Origin: Betaproteobacteria bacterium | GTDB taxonomy: Bacteria > Pseudomonadota > Gammaproteobacteria > Burkholderiales > Rhodocyclaceae | Reading direction: 5' to 3' | Assembly (NCBI GenBank): GCA_020047725.1 | Contig: JAIFNM010000171.1 | Coordinates: 1 to 27,466, forward strand | DNA length: 27,466 bases | In this document: piece after piece, positions 15,589-22,458 of the stretch | Position numbering within the stretch: position 1 is the first letter of the stretch | Layout of the letters: the number at the start of each line of letters is the position of its first letter | Translations under genes and position numbers: made by a program | Notes under the pieces: generated by a model | Told to the model about the DNA's origin: nothing | Database searches by the model: none | The model's input: only the letters and a program-made list of their open reading frames with translations

Positions 15589-16356
15589 GTGACTATGGAA
15601 TTTTCCCAGCTGTATATTCTTGCCGCCGCTTCTCTGCTCGCCGGTTTTATCGATTCGGTTGTCGGTGGCGGTGGACTGATCCAGATTCCGGCGCTTTTCA
15701 CAACGCTTCCGAAAGAACTCCCGGCCACACTGTTCGGCACTAACAAAATTGCCAGTGTGTTCGGTACGAGCAACGCTGCTCTGGGTTACGCGCGCCGAGT
15801 GAATATGCCTTGGGGAACAACGTTACCGGCCGCACTGGCGGCTTTCGCTTGCTCCTATCTTGGCGCGATGTGTGTCGCCTGGCTGCCGCGCGAGTTGCTG
15901 CGCCCGATGATCCTGATCATGCTCATCGGCGCGGCAGGTTACACGTTCTGGCGCAAGGATTTTGGCGCGATTCACCGGCCGCAGCATACCGGGCGCAGCG
16001 AATTTTTTTATGCTCTGATACTGGGCGGCGTCATTGGTTTCTACGATGGATTTTTTGGGCCAGGTGCCGGAAGTTTTCTCATCTTTCTTTTCATCCGTTT
16101 CTTTGGCTTTGATTTCCTGCATGCCTCGGCAGCGTCAAAGGTAGTGAATGTCGCTACCAATCTCGCTGCAATTGGCTACTTTGTCCCGAACGGATTCTAT
16201 ATTCCAGTACTCGCCGCCGTCATGGCTACCGCCAATGTCTGTGGATCGATCATCGGGACGCGGATGGCGCTGCACCACGGTAGCGGGTTTGTGCGCAAAC
16301 TGTTTCTGGTGGTCGTCAGCGCGCTGATTCTCAAGTTCGCGTGGGATACCTTCTGA
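15589..16356 (+). CDS. TSUP family membrane permease (TauE/SafE type)
   Basis: This is a hydrophobic protein of 255 residues with about eight predicted membrane spans. It has the duplicated TSUP pattern: AGFIDSVVGGGGLIQIPAL in the first half and GVIGFYDGFFGPGAGSFLIF in the second, with GTNKIASVFGTS and ASAASKVVNVATNLAA as the matching Lys-containing blocks. Family members export sulfite, sulfonates or related organic anions; the substrate here cannot be read from the sequence. The GTG at 15589 has AAGG six bases upstream. The ATG at 15595 is an alternative. It ends six bases from the end of the convergent LON-domain remnant. Confidence 0.88.
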   Translation: MTMEFSQLYILAAASLLAGFIDSVVGGGGLIQIPALFTTLPKELPATLFGTNKIASVFGTSNAALGYARRVNMPWGTTLPAALAAFACSYLGAMCVAWLPRELLRPMILIMLIGAAGYTFWRKDFGAIHRPQHTGRSEFFYALILGGVIGFYDGFFGPGAGSFLIFLFIRFFGFDFLHASAASKVVNVATNLAAIGYFVPNGFYIPVLAAVMATANVCGSIIGTRMALHHGSGFVRKLFLVVVSALILKFAWDTF

Positions 16357-16362
16357 TTGTGC

Positions 16363-16957
16363 TCAAACCAGCTTGCGCTGTGCCAGATAGGTGAAAAGAA
16401 TCTCCAGCCGCGACAACGGGTCATCGAGTTCCAGCAGTTTTTGCTTGGCGAGGGCTTGAATTGGAAGTATCTCGGTCAGGCGGTAACCGACCCAGCTTGC
16501 GTCATCAAACGCATGCGGTTCGGGCACCTTCTCCGGCCCCAGATCGCCGGAGACCTTTTTCAACAATGGCAACAGGCCAAGCTGCGCAGGAGGAATTACC
16601 CGACTTCCCTGTTCGGGAAGCAACTCGACTTGCGCACGCAACAAGCCGTCGGTCTGGGTTGCCTGCGACAGGATGCGGAAACGGCTTCCACCACGCAAGG
16701 TCAGCATCAGGATGCCGAGCTGCGGCATGTCACCTTGGTCGATGTTGGCCAGGGTGCCGATCAGATGCGGGACAGCCGGTTCGCCGACCTCCTTGCCGCT
16801 GGCGATCAGGCACACGCCGAAAGGCGTTCAAAACCTTGAGCGTCAGAACACCACCGGGAAAAAGGACGCCGCCGATGGGAAAAAGCGGAATCTCGAGAGT
16901 TTGAGTCCCGGTTTTGACGTCTATCGATTCCTTGCGCAGGAAATTCAGCCAATTCAC
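16363..16957 (-). pseudogene. LON substrate-binding-domain protein, broken by an internal deletion
   Basis: Two frames carry the two parts of one protein of the stand-alone LON-domain family (like the N-domain of Lon protease; role unknown). The first part, from the GTG at 16957, contains LEIPLFPIGGVLFPGGVLTLKV. The second part, ending at 16363, contains FGVCLIASGKEVGEP, IGTLANIDQGDMPQLGILML and GGSRFRILS. Intact relatives have about 17-19 residues between the LKV and FGVCLI blocks. Here only about ten bases remain, near 16825-16835, and the frame changes. The start lies two bases after the ubiX stop, so it is the last gene of the rapZ operon. An assembly error is possible. Confidence 0.8.
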
Positions 16958-16959
16958 GT

Positions 16960-17571
16960 TCAATCCTCGGTTTCGCCCCAGCGCTGCATCAAGGCATGCG
17001 GAACGGCCACCTGATCAAGAATGCGGGCAACGACGAAATCGACCATTTCCTCGACGCTTTTCGGATGGTGGTAGAAACCGGGATTGGGCGGAAGAATCAC
17101 CGCGCCGGCACGCGACAGACGCAGCATGTTTTCAAGATGAATTGCCGAAAAAGGCGTTTCACGTGGAACCAGCACCAGTTTGCGGCCTTCCTTGAGCACT
17201 ACGTCGGCGGCGCGTTCGATCAGGTTGCTGGCCAGTCCCTGGGCGATTGAGGCCAGTGTGCCCATGGTACAGGGGCAGACGACCATGGCATCGGGTGGAT
17301 TGGAGCCGCTGGCGACCGGAGCGAACCATTCTTCGCGACCATAAACCTCCAGCGAGCCGGACAGTGCGGCGTAACGTTCGCGGAAAAATGCCTGCGTTTC
17401 TGCAGCTCGCGCTGGCAGTTCAAGCGCCATTTCCTGCCGGGCGACGATCTGGGCGACCTGCGAATAGAGCAACTGCACGCGGCAACCGGCGGCGAGCAGG
17501 CATTCGAGCAGGCGGATGCCGTAGGGCATTCCGGATGCGCCGGTGAAGGCGAGACAGATCGTCTTGGGCAT
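16960..17571 (-). CDS. ubiX: Flavin prenyltransferase UbiX
   Basis: UbiX joins dimethylallyl phosphate to FMN, making the prenylated cofactor for UbiD-type decarboxylases used in ubiquinone synthesis and aromatic-acid metabolism. The 203-residue product opens with ICLAFTGASGMPYGIRLLE (the FMN-binding GASG motif). It contains MVVCPCTMGTLASIAQGLASNLIERAADV and LVPRETPFSAIHLENMLRL, then GAVILPPNPGFYHHP, all strong UbiX blocks. It starts three bases after the Gx-protein stop and ends overlapping the LON-domain start region. No ubiD is in the window. A parS-like sequence overlaps the codons for VPRET. Confidence 0.96.
   Translation of the reverse strand: MPKTICLAFTGASGMPYGIRLLECLLAAGCRVQLLYSQVAQIVARQEMALELPARAAETQAFFRERYAALSGSLEVYGREEWFAPVASGSNPPDAMVVCPCTMGTLASIAQGLASNLIERAADVVLKEGRKLVLVPRETPFSAIHLENMLRLSRAGAVILPPNPGFYHHPKSVEEMVDFVVARILDQVAVPHALMQRWGETED
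17155..17170. promoter_or_regulatory. parS-like site 3 (inside ubiX)
   Basis: The 14-mer GTTTCACGTGGAAC at 17156-17169 is identical to the core of site 1 at 3291-3304. It lies inside ubiX and, on the coding strand, spells the conserved V-P-R-E-T motif, so protein constraint could partly explain it. The exact 14-base identity with an intergenic site argues that it may still bind ParB. Confidence 0.55.
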
Positions 17572-17574
17572 TAT

Positions 17575-18114
17575 TTACCTCGAAGCTTCAGTATCGGTGG
17601 CTGGGAGTTCGGCAAGCAAACGCGCCGCAATCAGTCCGTTGATGATACCGAAAGCGAGCGCAGCCGAGGCAAAAAGTGGAACCAGATAAAACAGCCCGTT
17701 ATGAGGGATCAGCCACAATCGCGCCAGCAGCAACTGCCCGCCGATATGCGCAAAGGCGGCCAGAATGCTCCAGCTGACTGGCCCAAACCAGCGCCTCGGT
17801 AGATGGATGGCAAAGGCCAGAACAAACAGACTGAGCATGGCACCGGTCAGACTCATGAAAAACCCCGGTGAAAGAAATTGCCCGAGCAGCAAGCCGCCAG
17901 CGATGACGCGTAACCCGCAGACCCAGGCGGCGGTACCCCAGCCGTAACGCGCCAGTACGATCAGGGTGACGATATTGGACAAGCCGGGTTTGACGCCGGG
18001 CAAGGGCAGGGGAATCGCGGCATCGATCAGCGCCAGGCCAATCGCCGCCGCCGCCAGTTGTGCGATGCGGTGATCTTCTAGAGTCGTCGTCAGTTTAATA
18101 ACTGAGTGAGTCAT
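17575..18114 (-). CDS. Gx transporter family membrane protein (Hpre_diP_synt_I type)
   Basis: The 179-residue protein has about five hydrophobic spans. It carries LPLPGVKPGLSNIVTLIVL and the SLTGAMLSLFVL segment typical of the family once named heptaprenyl diphosphate synthase component I. It looks like an ECF-type or small-molecule membrane component rather than an enzyme. The ATG at 18114 has AAGGA five bases upstream and overlaps the NusG-domain-II gene by 20 bases, so the two are translationally linked. Proteins of these two families commonly occur side by side, often with ApbE-type flavin transferases or quinone genes. The substrate is unknown. Confidence 0.82.
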   Translation of the reverse strand: MTHSVIKLTTTLEDHRIAQLAAAAIGLALIDAAIPLPLPGVKPGLSNIVTLIVLARYGWGTAAWVCGLRVIAGGLLLGQFLSPGFFMSLTGAMLSLFVLAFAIHLPRRWFGPVSWSILAAFAHIGGQLLLARLWLIPHNGLFYLVPLFASAALAFGIINGLIAARLLAELPATDTEASR

Positions 18115-18469
18115 ACGCTTCCTTGCCGCCCATGATCTGGACGCTGACCTGGTTCGGCGCACAGATGGCTATTTCGCCGGCGCGCTCCAGCCAGCCCTGG
18201 CGTACACAATACTGGTGCGGTCCCGGGTCGGAAACGACGCGCACGCGGCGTTTCTCAACGGCCACTGTCGTGATGCCGAGCGGGCCGGGAACTTCGATCT
18301 GGCGATTACGCGAAAGATCGAGCTCGGCGAATACGTCCCCGCCACGCTTGATGACCACTTTTTCCGCCGCGCCGCCTTGCCAGGCCAGGGGAAAGGATGC
18401 CACGCAGAAGGTCATGCCAAGTATTGCCACCAGCCAGTCACCGGGCCTGAACAGCGCCAGCCAGCGCAT
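18095..18469 (-). CDS. NusG domain II-containing membrane-anchored protein
   Basis: The product is 124 residues from the ATG at 18469. One N-terminal membrane segment (about residues 10-30, DWLVAILGMTFCVASFPLAW) is followed by a small beta domain with VVIKRGGDVFAELDL, ITTVAVEKRRVRV and RQGWLERAGEIAICAPNQVSVQI, the NusG_II pattern. The domain should face the periplasm. The start shares one base with the rapZ stop (TGATG), so I used it rather than a longer frame reaching 18556 inside rapZ. It pairs with the Gx-type membrane protein downstream. The function is not established. Confidence 0.82.
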   Translation of the reverse strand: MRWLALFRPGDWLVAILGMTFCVASFPLAWQGGAAEKVVIKRGGDVFAELDLSRNRQIEVPGPLGITTVAVEKRRVRVVSDPGPHQYCVRQGWLERAGEIAICAPNQVSVQIMGGKEAYDSLSY

Positions 18470-19332
18470 CAGCGTCGGCCGGTGGGCGTGGGCGGTTGCA
18501 GTTCGCGGTGTCGAACCAGTACGCGCGCCTGGTGATGGAACTGTCGTCCTAGCCACTCTGCAAAATAGACCGAGCGGTGCTGGCCGCCGGTGCAGCCGAT
18601 ACCCACGGTCAGATAGTTTCGATGATCACGAATATAGCAAGGCAACCAGGTCGTGACGAAGCGTGCGATGTCGTCACGCATCTGCACCACTTCAGTTTCA
18701 GCTTCAAGAAAGGCGATAACCGGAGCGTGACGGCCGGTCAGTGGGCGCAGGTTCAGGTCGTAGTAGGGGTTGGGCAGGCAGCGCACGTCGAAAACGAGTT
18801 CGGCATCGAGCGGAACACCATGCTTGAATCCAAAGGACTCGAAAATCAGGGTCATTCCCTGTTGCCCTTCGCTGGACGTGAATTGGCGTATCCATTCACG
18901 CAGGGCGTTGGGTTTCAGGTCGCTGGTGTCGATGTGGTGGCCCAGCTCGGACAGGCTTTCCAGGCGAACGCGCTCTTCGGCGATGGCTTCGGTCACCGTG
19001 CGCTGTTCGTTGGCCAGAGGATGCCTGCGGCGTGTTTCCGAATAGCGCTTGAGCAGGGTTTCGGTTTTGGTATCCAGAAAGAGGAATTGCAATTCCAGCT
19101 CGTTGGCACGCAGCGCAGCCAATTGTTGGGGAAGCATCGCGATGCTCTCGCCGCCGCGGATATCGATGGCGACGGCCACTTTGTCATAGCCTTGCTGGCC
19201 GAGATGATCGACGAGTTCCTGCAATAATTGAGACGGCAGATTGTCGACGCAATAGTAAGCCGTGTCCTCGAGCATATTGAGGGCGATTGACTTGCCGGAA
19301 CCCGAGAGGCCACTGATGATCACGATGTGCAT
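18469..19332 (-). CDS. rapZ: RNase adapter / nucleotide-binding protein RapZ
   Basis: RapZ is a P-loop protein. In enterics it binds glucosamine-6-phosphate and delivers the small RNA GlmZ to RNase E. Here the Walker A GLSGSGKS lies near residues 8-15, followed by YYCVDNLP, FLDTKTETLLKRYSETRRRHPL, FGFKHGVPLDAELVFDVRCLPNPYY and the C-terminal VGIGCTGGQHRSVY with conserved His and Cys. I chose the ATG at 19332 (MHIVIISGLSGSGKS) because it matches homologues; an ATG at 19344 adds four residues. It is the first gene of a minus-strand operon with the NusG-domain-II, Gx, ubiX and LON genes. The hprK and ptsN genes that often accompany it are absent. Confidence 0.94.
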   Translation of the reverse strand: MHIVIISGLSGSGKSIALNMLEDTAYYCVDNLPSQLLQELVDHLGQQGYDKVAVAIDIRGGESIAMLPQQLAALRANELELQFLFLDTKTETLLKRYSETRRRHPLANEQRTVTEAIAEERVRLESLSELGHHIDTSDLKPNALREWIRQFTSSEGQQGMTLIFESFGFKHGVPLDAELVFDVRCLPNPYYDLNLRPLTGRHAPVIAFLEAETEVVQMRDDIARFVTTWLPCYIRDHRNYLTVGIGCTGGQHRSVYFAEWLGRQFHHQARVLVRHRELQPPTPTGRR

Positions 19333-19414
19333 GGGTATGAGCATAGCGGAACGAGGCGTACACCGGCAAGCTGGACTGGCATAAACTAAGGACTCTGCCT
19401 GTGAAACTCAAATC

Positions 19415-20578
19415 ATGAACCCTCTGGACATTGGTTTTCTTTCGGAAATTACCGCCGTGCGGCGCGATATCCACGCCCACCCCGAACTGGCTTTCAACGA
19501 AATGCGTACCTCCGATATCGTGGCGCATGAGCTTGCCGCCTACGGACTTGAAGTGCATCGCGGCTTGGCCAGAACCGGGGTGGTCGGCATCTTGCGCAAG
19601 GGCAGCAGTACACGTGCCATCGGTCTGCGCGCCGACATGGACGCCCTGCCTCTACAGGAGTACAACGAATTCCCACACCGTTCCCTGCACGCCGGACAGA
19701 TGCACGCCTGCGGCCATGATGGGCACACCGCCATGTTGCTCGGTGCCGCGCGCTACATGGCCGAAAACCTGAGTTGGCTGGATTTCGACGGCACCGTCCA
19801 TTTCATTTTCCAGCCCGCCGAGGAAGCGGAAGGCGGCGCCGACGTGATGATCAAGGACGGCCTGTTCAGGCGGTTTCCGATGGATGCCGTCTTCGGCATG
19901 CACAACTGGCCGGGGATTCCAGTCGGCGAAATGGCCATCATGCCGGGGCCGGTGATGGCCGGCACCTGCTCATTTGAGATTTCCGTGCTCGGCCATGGCT
20001 GCCACGCGGCGATGCCGCATCAGGGGGTCGATACCCTCGTTGTCGCCAGCCAGCTGGTGATCGCTTTGCAGACCATTGTTGCGCGTAATCTGCATCCCTG
20101 CGAAGCGGCCGTCGTAAGCGTCACGCAAATCCACGGTGGCGAAGCGTGGAACATCATCCCCAACGACGCCGTTCTGCGCGGAACTATCCGCAGCTTCAAG
20201 CCGGAGGTGCAGGAACTGGTCGAGCGGGCGATGGAACGGCTGTGTGCGGGAATCGCCAGCGCTTTCGGCGCCCAAATCACGGTCAGCTTCGACAACCGCT
20301 ATCCGCCGACAGTGAACAGCGTGGCCGAAGCCGAGTTCTGCCAGCGGACGGCCGTTGCCCTCCTGGGCGAGGAGAAAGTGCGCAAGAACGAATCGCCATC
20401 GATGGGCGGAGAGGATTTCTCCTTCATGCTGCAAGAAAAACCGGGGTGCTACGTCTGGCTCGGTAATGGGCCCGGAACGGGAGGCTGCTCCCTGCACAAC
20501 CCGCACTACGACTTCAACGACGATATCCTTCCGTTCGGCATCAGCTACTGGGTCAGCCTGGTGGAAAACGCGCTTTAG
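19415..20578 (+). CDS. M20 family amidohydrolase (hippurate hydrolase / aminoacylase type)
   Basis: This metal-dependent hydrolase of 387 residues is predicted to cleave N-acyl amino acids. RDIHAHPELAFNE is the family opening. HACGHDGHTAML supplies metal ligands (Cys99, His101), HFIFQPAEEAEGGA carries the catalytic and ligand glutamates, and FGMHNWPG and GHGCHAAMPHQGVD follow. SMGGEDFSFM and LHNPHYDFNDDILPFG close the catalytic domain. The dimerisation domain lies around residues 185-290. No signal peptide is seen, so it is cytoplasmic. It is divergent from rapZ and ends at a hairpin terminator. The exact substrate cannot be assigned. Confidence 0.92.
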   Translation: MNPLDIGFLSEITAVRRDIHAHPELAFNEMRTSDIVAHELAAYGLEVHRGLARTGVVGILRKGSSTRAIGLRADMDALPLQEYNEFPHRSLHAGQMHACGHDGHTAMLLGAARYMAENLSWLDFDGTVHFIFQPAEEAEGGADVMIKDGLFRRFPMDAVFGMHNWPGIPVGEMAIMPGPVMAGTCSFEISVLGHGCHAAMPHQGVDTLVVASQLVIALQTIVARNLHPCEAAVVSVTQIHGGEAWNIIPNDAVLRGTIRSFKPEVQELVERAMERLCAGIASAFGAQITVSFDNRYPPTVNSVAEAEFCQRTAVALLGEEKVRKNESPSMGGEDFSFMLQEKPGCYVWLGNGPGTGGCSLHNPHYDFNDDILPFGISYWVSLVENAL

Positions 20579-20615
20579 AAGCCGCATGCCCTGAGAGCCA
20601 ATATCCATGCGGCTT
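20579..20615 (+). terminator. Hairpin terminator after the M20 gene
   Basis: AAGCCGCATG at 20579-20588 pairs with CATGCGGCTT at 20606-20615 around a 17-base loop, directly after the stop codon. The T run after it is short (TTTTC), so it is a probable rather than a strong terminator. The following 260 bases up to the next start show no other feature I can support. Confidence 0.65.
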
Positions 20616-20874
20616 TTCAGGGTATGTATCTGCAGATCGCCATTTGACGAGCGTTCCGGGGCGGTGACAGCAGAAAGACGTTATCAACACGTCGTCATCT
20701 GGCCTGGCTCAACAGATTTCCGCTTGTTTCCAGTTAAATCGTGTAATAAGGAGAACTTCCGATATACACAAGCCAAGACATCTGAATTACAGTGGCGGGT
20801 GTTTGTTTCGGGGATGGCTCGGGCTCGCGTTATCTCCAACCAAAGGAAATGGTCGGGAAAAGGCATTGGACGAT

Positions 20875-22044
20875 ATGAATAAGCTTCGCCGGATTCTCGT
20901 GGTTGACGGCTCGCGCGTGGTGCGGGTGACGTTGACTAAACATCTCAAGGAAGATTTCGAGATCATCGAGGAGGCCAACGGCGAATCGGCTTGGCAGACG
21001 CTCATGCTGGATGCCACGATCTCGGCGGTTGTTTCCGGAATCCACCTGCCCAAACTTGAGGCGCACGATCTGATCGCGCGCTTGCGCGCCAGTTCTCTTC
21101 GGCGCTTGAAGGAATTGCCATTCACGTTGATTGTCTCTGATGTCGACAATCAGGCGGATCGCGAGTTTGATCGTACTTGCGGGGTAACCGGATTTATTAC
21201 CAAAACGATGAAGAAGGCGGCCATTGTTGCTTGCCTGAATGCTCTGTTTGAAGAGGGTGGCGAGGCTACAAGCGTGGTGGCGGAGGAAAAAGTACAGAGA
21301 AATTCGCCACCGAATGTCGTGCCCTTGTTTGCGCCGACGCCCGAACCCGAAAAACTGCTCGACAGCGAGGCGTTCTGGTCGGTCCTGACCGGCCTGTCCT
21401 TTGCCGAAGCGCCAACGGAGCCAGTGTGTGCTCTGGTTTTCGGGATCGATGACCGCGACGGGCTGATTGAGCGGTTTGGCAACGACGTGGCGGGATTGAT
21501 CGCCGCACGGTTTGCCAATCTGCTGCTCTCCAAACTGACCCCGCTTGATGTGATTGGTCGTTGTCGTGGTGAGCGCTTGGCGATCATTTCGCGTAGCGTG
21601 GATCTGAAACAGGGCGTACGTTTTGGCAAACAGGTGTGCAAGAGCCTGGCGTCCGGGCAGATCACGATTCGCGGACAGAAGGTTAAGCTGACTGCCAGCG
21701 TGGGTGTTGCCAGCACCTCGGACGATGCTCTGACCAGCGGTAGCGAGCTGTTCTTCCTGGCCGATCAGCGTCTTGATCAGGCGCTGGTTTGCGGCGGCAA
21801 TACCGTCGCCACCGAGTACAAGCCGAAATGTCCTTTGCACTGTCGTGAGAAGGACGTTTTTGAGATGCTCGATGCCTTGATGGTGAGAAAGGGAATGAAC
21901 CTCGCGGGTAACGTCGGCACGCTTGGTCTGAAGATCATGCCGCTGTTGCAGGTAATCAATCAGGAACTGGCGCTTGGTTTGCCGCTGACGGAGATCCGGA
22001 AGCAGCTACAGCAACGCGCATCAAGCGAGGAAGCGACGGCCTGA
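20875..22044 (+). CDS. Degenerate receiver-GGDEF protein
   Basis: The 389-residue protein from the ATG at 20875 begins NKLRRILVVDGSRVVRVTL, a CheY-like receiver fold (about residues 5-125). The acidic pocket has one Asp instead of two. The phosphoacceptor position reads SGIHLP with Gly55 where SDIHLP is expected. The conserved Lys is kept in GFITK. A second domain (about 180-315) looks like a GGDEF fold: DVIGRCRGERLAI corresponds to R-Y-GGDEF and ASVGVAS follows. The signature is RGERL, so cyclase activity is not expected. The C-terminal 75 residues (PKCPLHC..., then GLPLTEIRKQL) are unrecognised. Likely a protein-interaction or sensing relic rather than an enzyme. Confidence 0.8.
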   Translation: MNKLRRILVVDGSRVVRVTLTKHLKEDFEIIEEANGESAWQTLMLDATISAVVSGIHLPKLEAHDLIARLRASSLRRLKELPFTLIVSDVDNQADREFDRTCGVTGFITKTMKKAAIVACLNALFEEGGEATSVVAEEKVQRNSPPNVVPLFAPTPEPEKLLDSEAFWSVLTGLSFAEAPTEPVCALVFGIDDRDGLIERFGNDVAGLIAARFANLLLSKLTPLDVIGRCRGERLAIISRSVDLKQGVRFGKQVCKSLASGQITIRGQKVKLTASVGVASTSDDALTSGSELFFLADQRLDQALVCGGNTVATEYKPKCPLHCREKDVFEMLDALMVRKGMNLAGNVGTLGLKIMPLLQVINQELALGLPLTEIRKQLQQRASSEEATA

Positions 22045-22045
22045 A

Positions 22046-22222
22046 TTACGCTGGATCATTCGGAGAAGGCTCTTCCTTCGTATTCTTGGCGAGCGGTGAG
22101 GGATTGCTGGTCGATGGCGTATCTACCGGGCGGCCGCAGCCGAGGCAGTCGCCGGATTCCGGGTCGACTCTGCAAATACCCTCACAAGGATAGAGCTCGT
22201 TCGCGTCGAAAGTGTCGTTCAT
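22046..22222 (-). CDS. Small DUF1289-like Cys-rich protein (58 aa)
   Basis: The 58-residue frame reads YPCEGICRVDPESGDCLGCGR near its N-terminus. Its four cysteines (C13, C17, C26, C29) have the spacing C-x3-C-x8-C-x2-C, identical to the DUF1289 gene just upstream. It lacks the Trp-containing helical part that follows in full DUF1289 proteins and has a Pro/Ser-rich tail instead. Its ATG overlaps the upstream stop (ATGA), so it is translationally coupled. Its stop lies one base from the convergent GGDEF-gene stop. The motif suggests a metal or Fe-S site; no function is known. Confidence 0.75.
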   Translation of the reverse strand: MNDTFDANELYPCEGICRVDPESGDCLGCGRPVDTPSTSNPSPLAKNTKEEPSPNDPA

Positions 22223-22413
22223 TGACTAACGGTCTCACGACGCCGTGTAACAGCTGAAAGAATGCGCCACTTTTCCTCGTTCGAGGCCTGGCTCCAGATC
22301 GAAATCTCCGCAATCGTGCGAAAACAGCCATGGCATAGCCCTTTCTCTGCATCCAGAGTGCACACATTGATGCACGGCGAGGGAGGCGGGGGCGGTTTCT
22401 GTTTCTGAATCAT
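22219..22413 (-). CDS. DUF1289 domain protein
   Basis: The 64-residue product has SPCINVCTLDAEKGLCHGC with cysteines at 14, 18, 27 and 30, followed by RTIAEISIW and NEEKWRIL, the full DUF1289 pattern. The family is annotated as a likely Fe-S or zinc-binding small protein of unknown role and often lies beside metabolic genes. The ATG at 22413 follows a proline-rich N-terminus. It lies 45 bases after the LiuC-like hydratase on the same strand and shares four bases with the smaller cysteine protein downstream. Confidence 0.9.
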   Translation of the reverse strand: MIQKQKPPPPPSPCINVCTLDAEKGLCHGCFRTIAEISIWSQASNEEKWRILSAVTRRRETVSQ

Positions 22414-22458
22414 GAGGGTCCGTTGTTGAATCGCTGCAAGATGGACCTCAGACAGGAT

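Noticed and set aside
20830..21840. A 336-codon open frame antisense to the receiver-GGDEF gene
   Set aside because: It has no recognisable family and mirrors a clearly homologous gene on the other strand; long antisense frames are common in GC-rich DNA.
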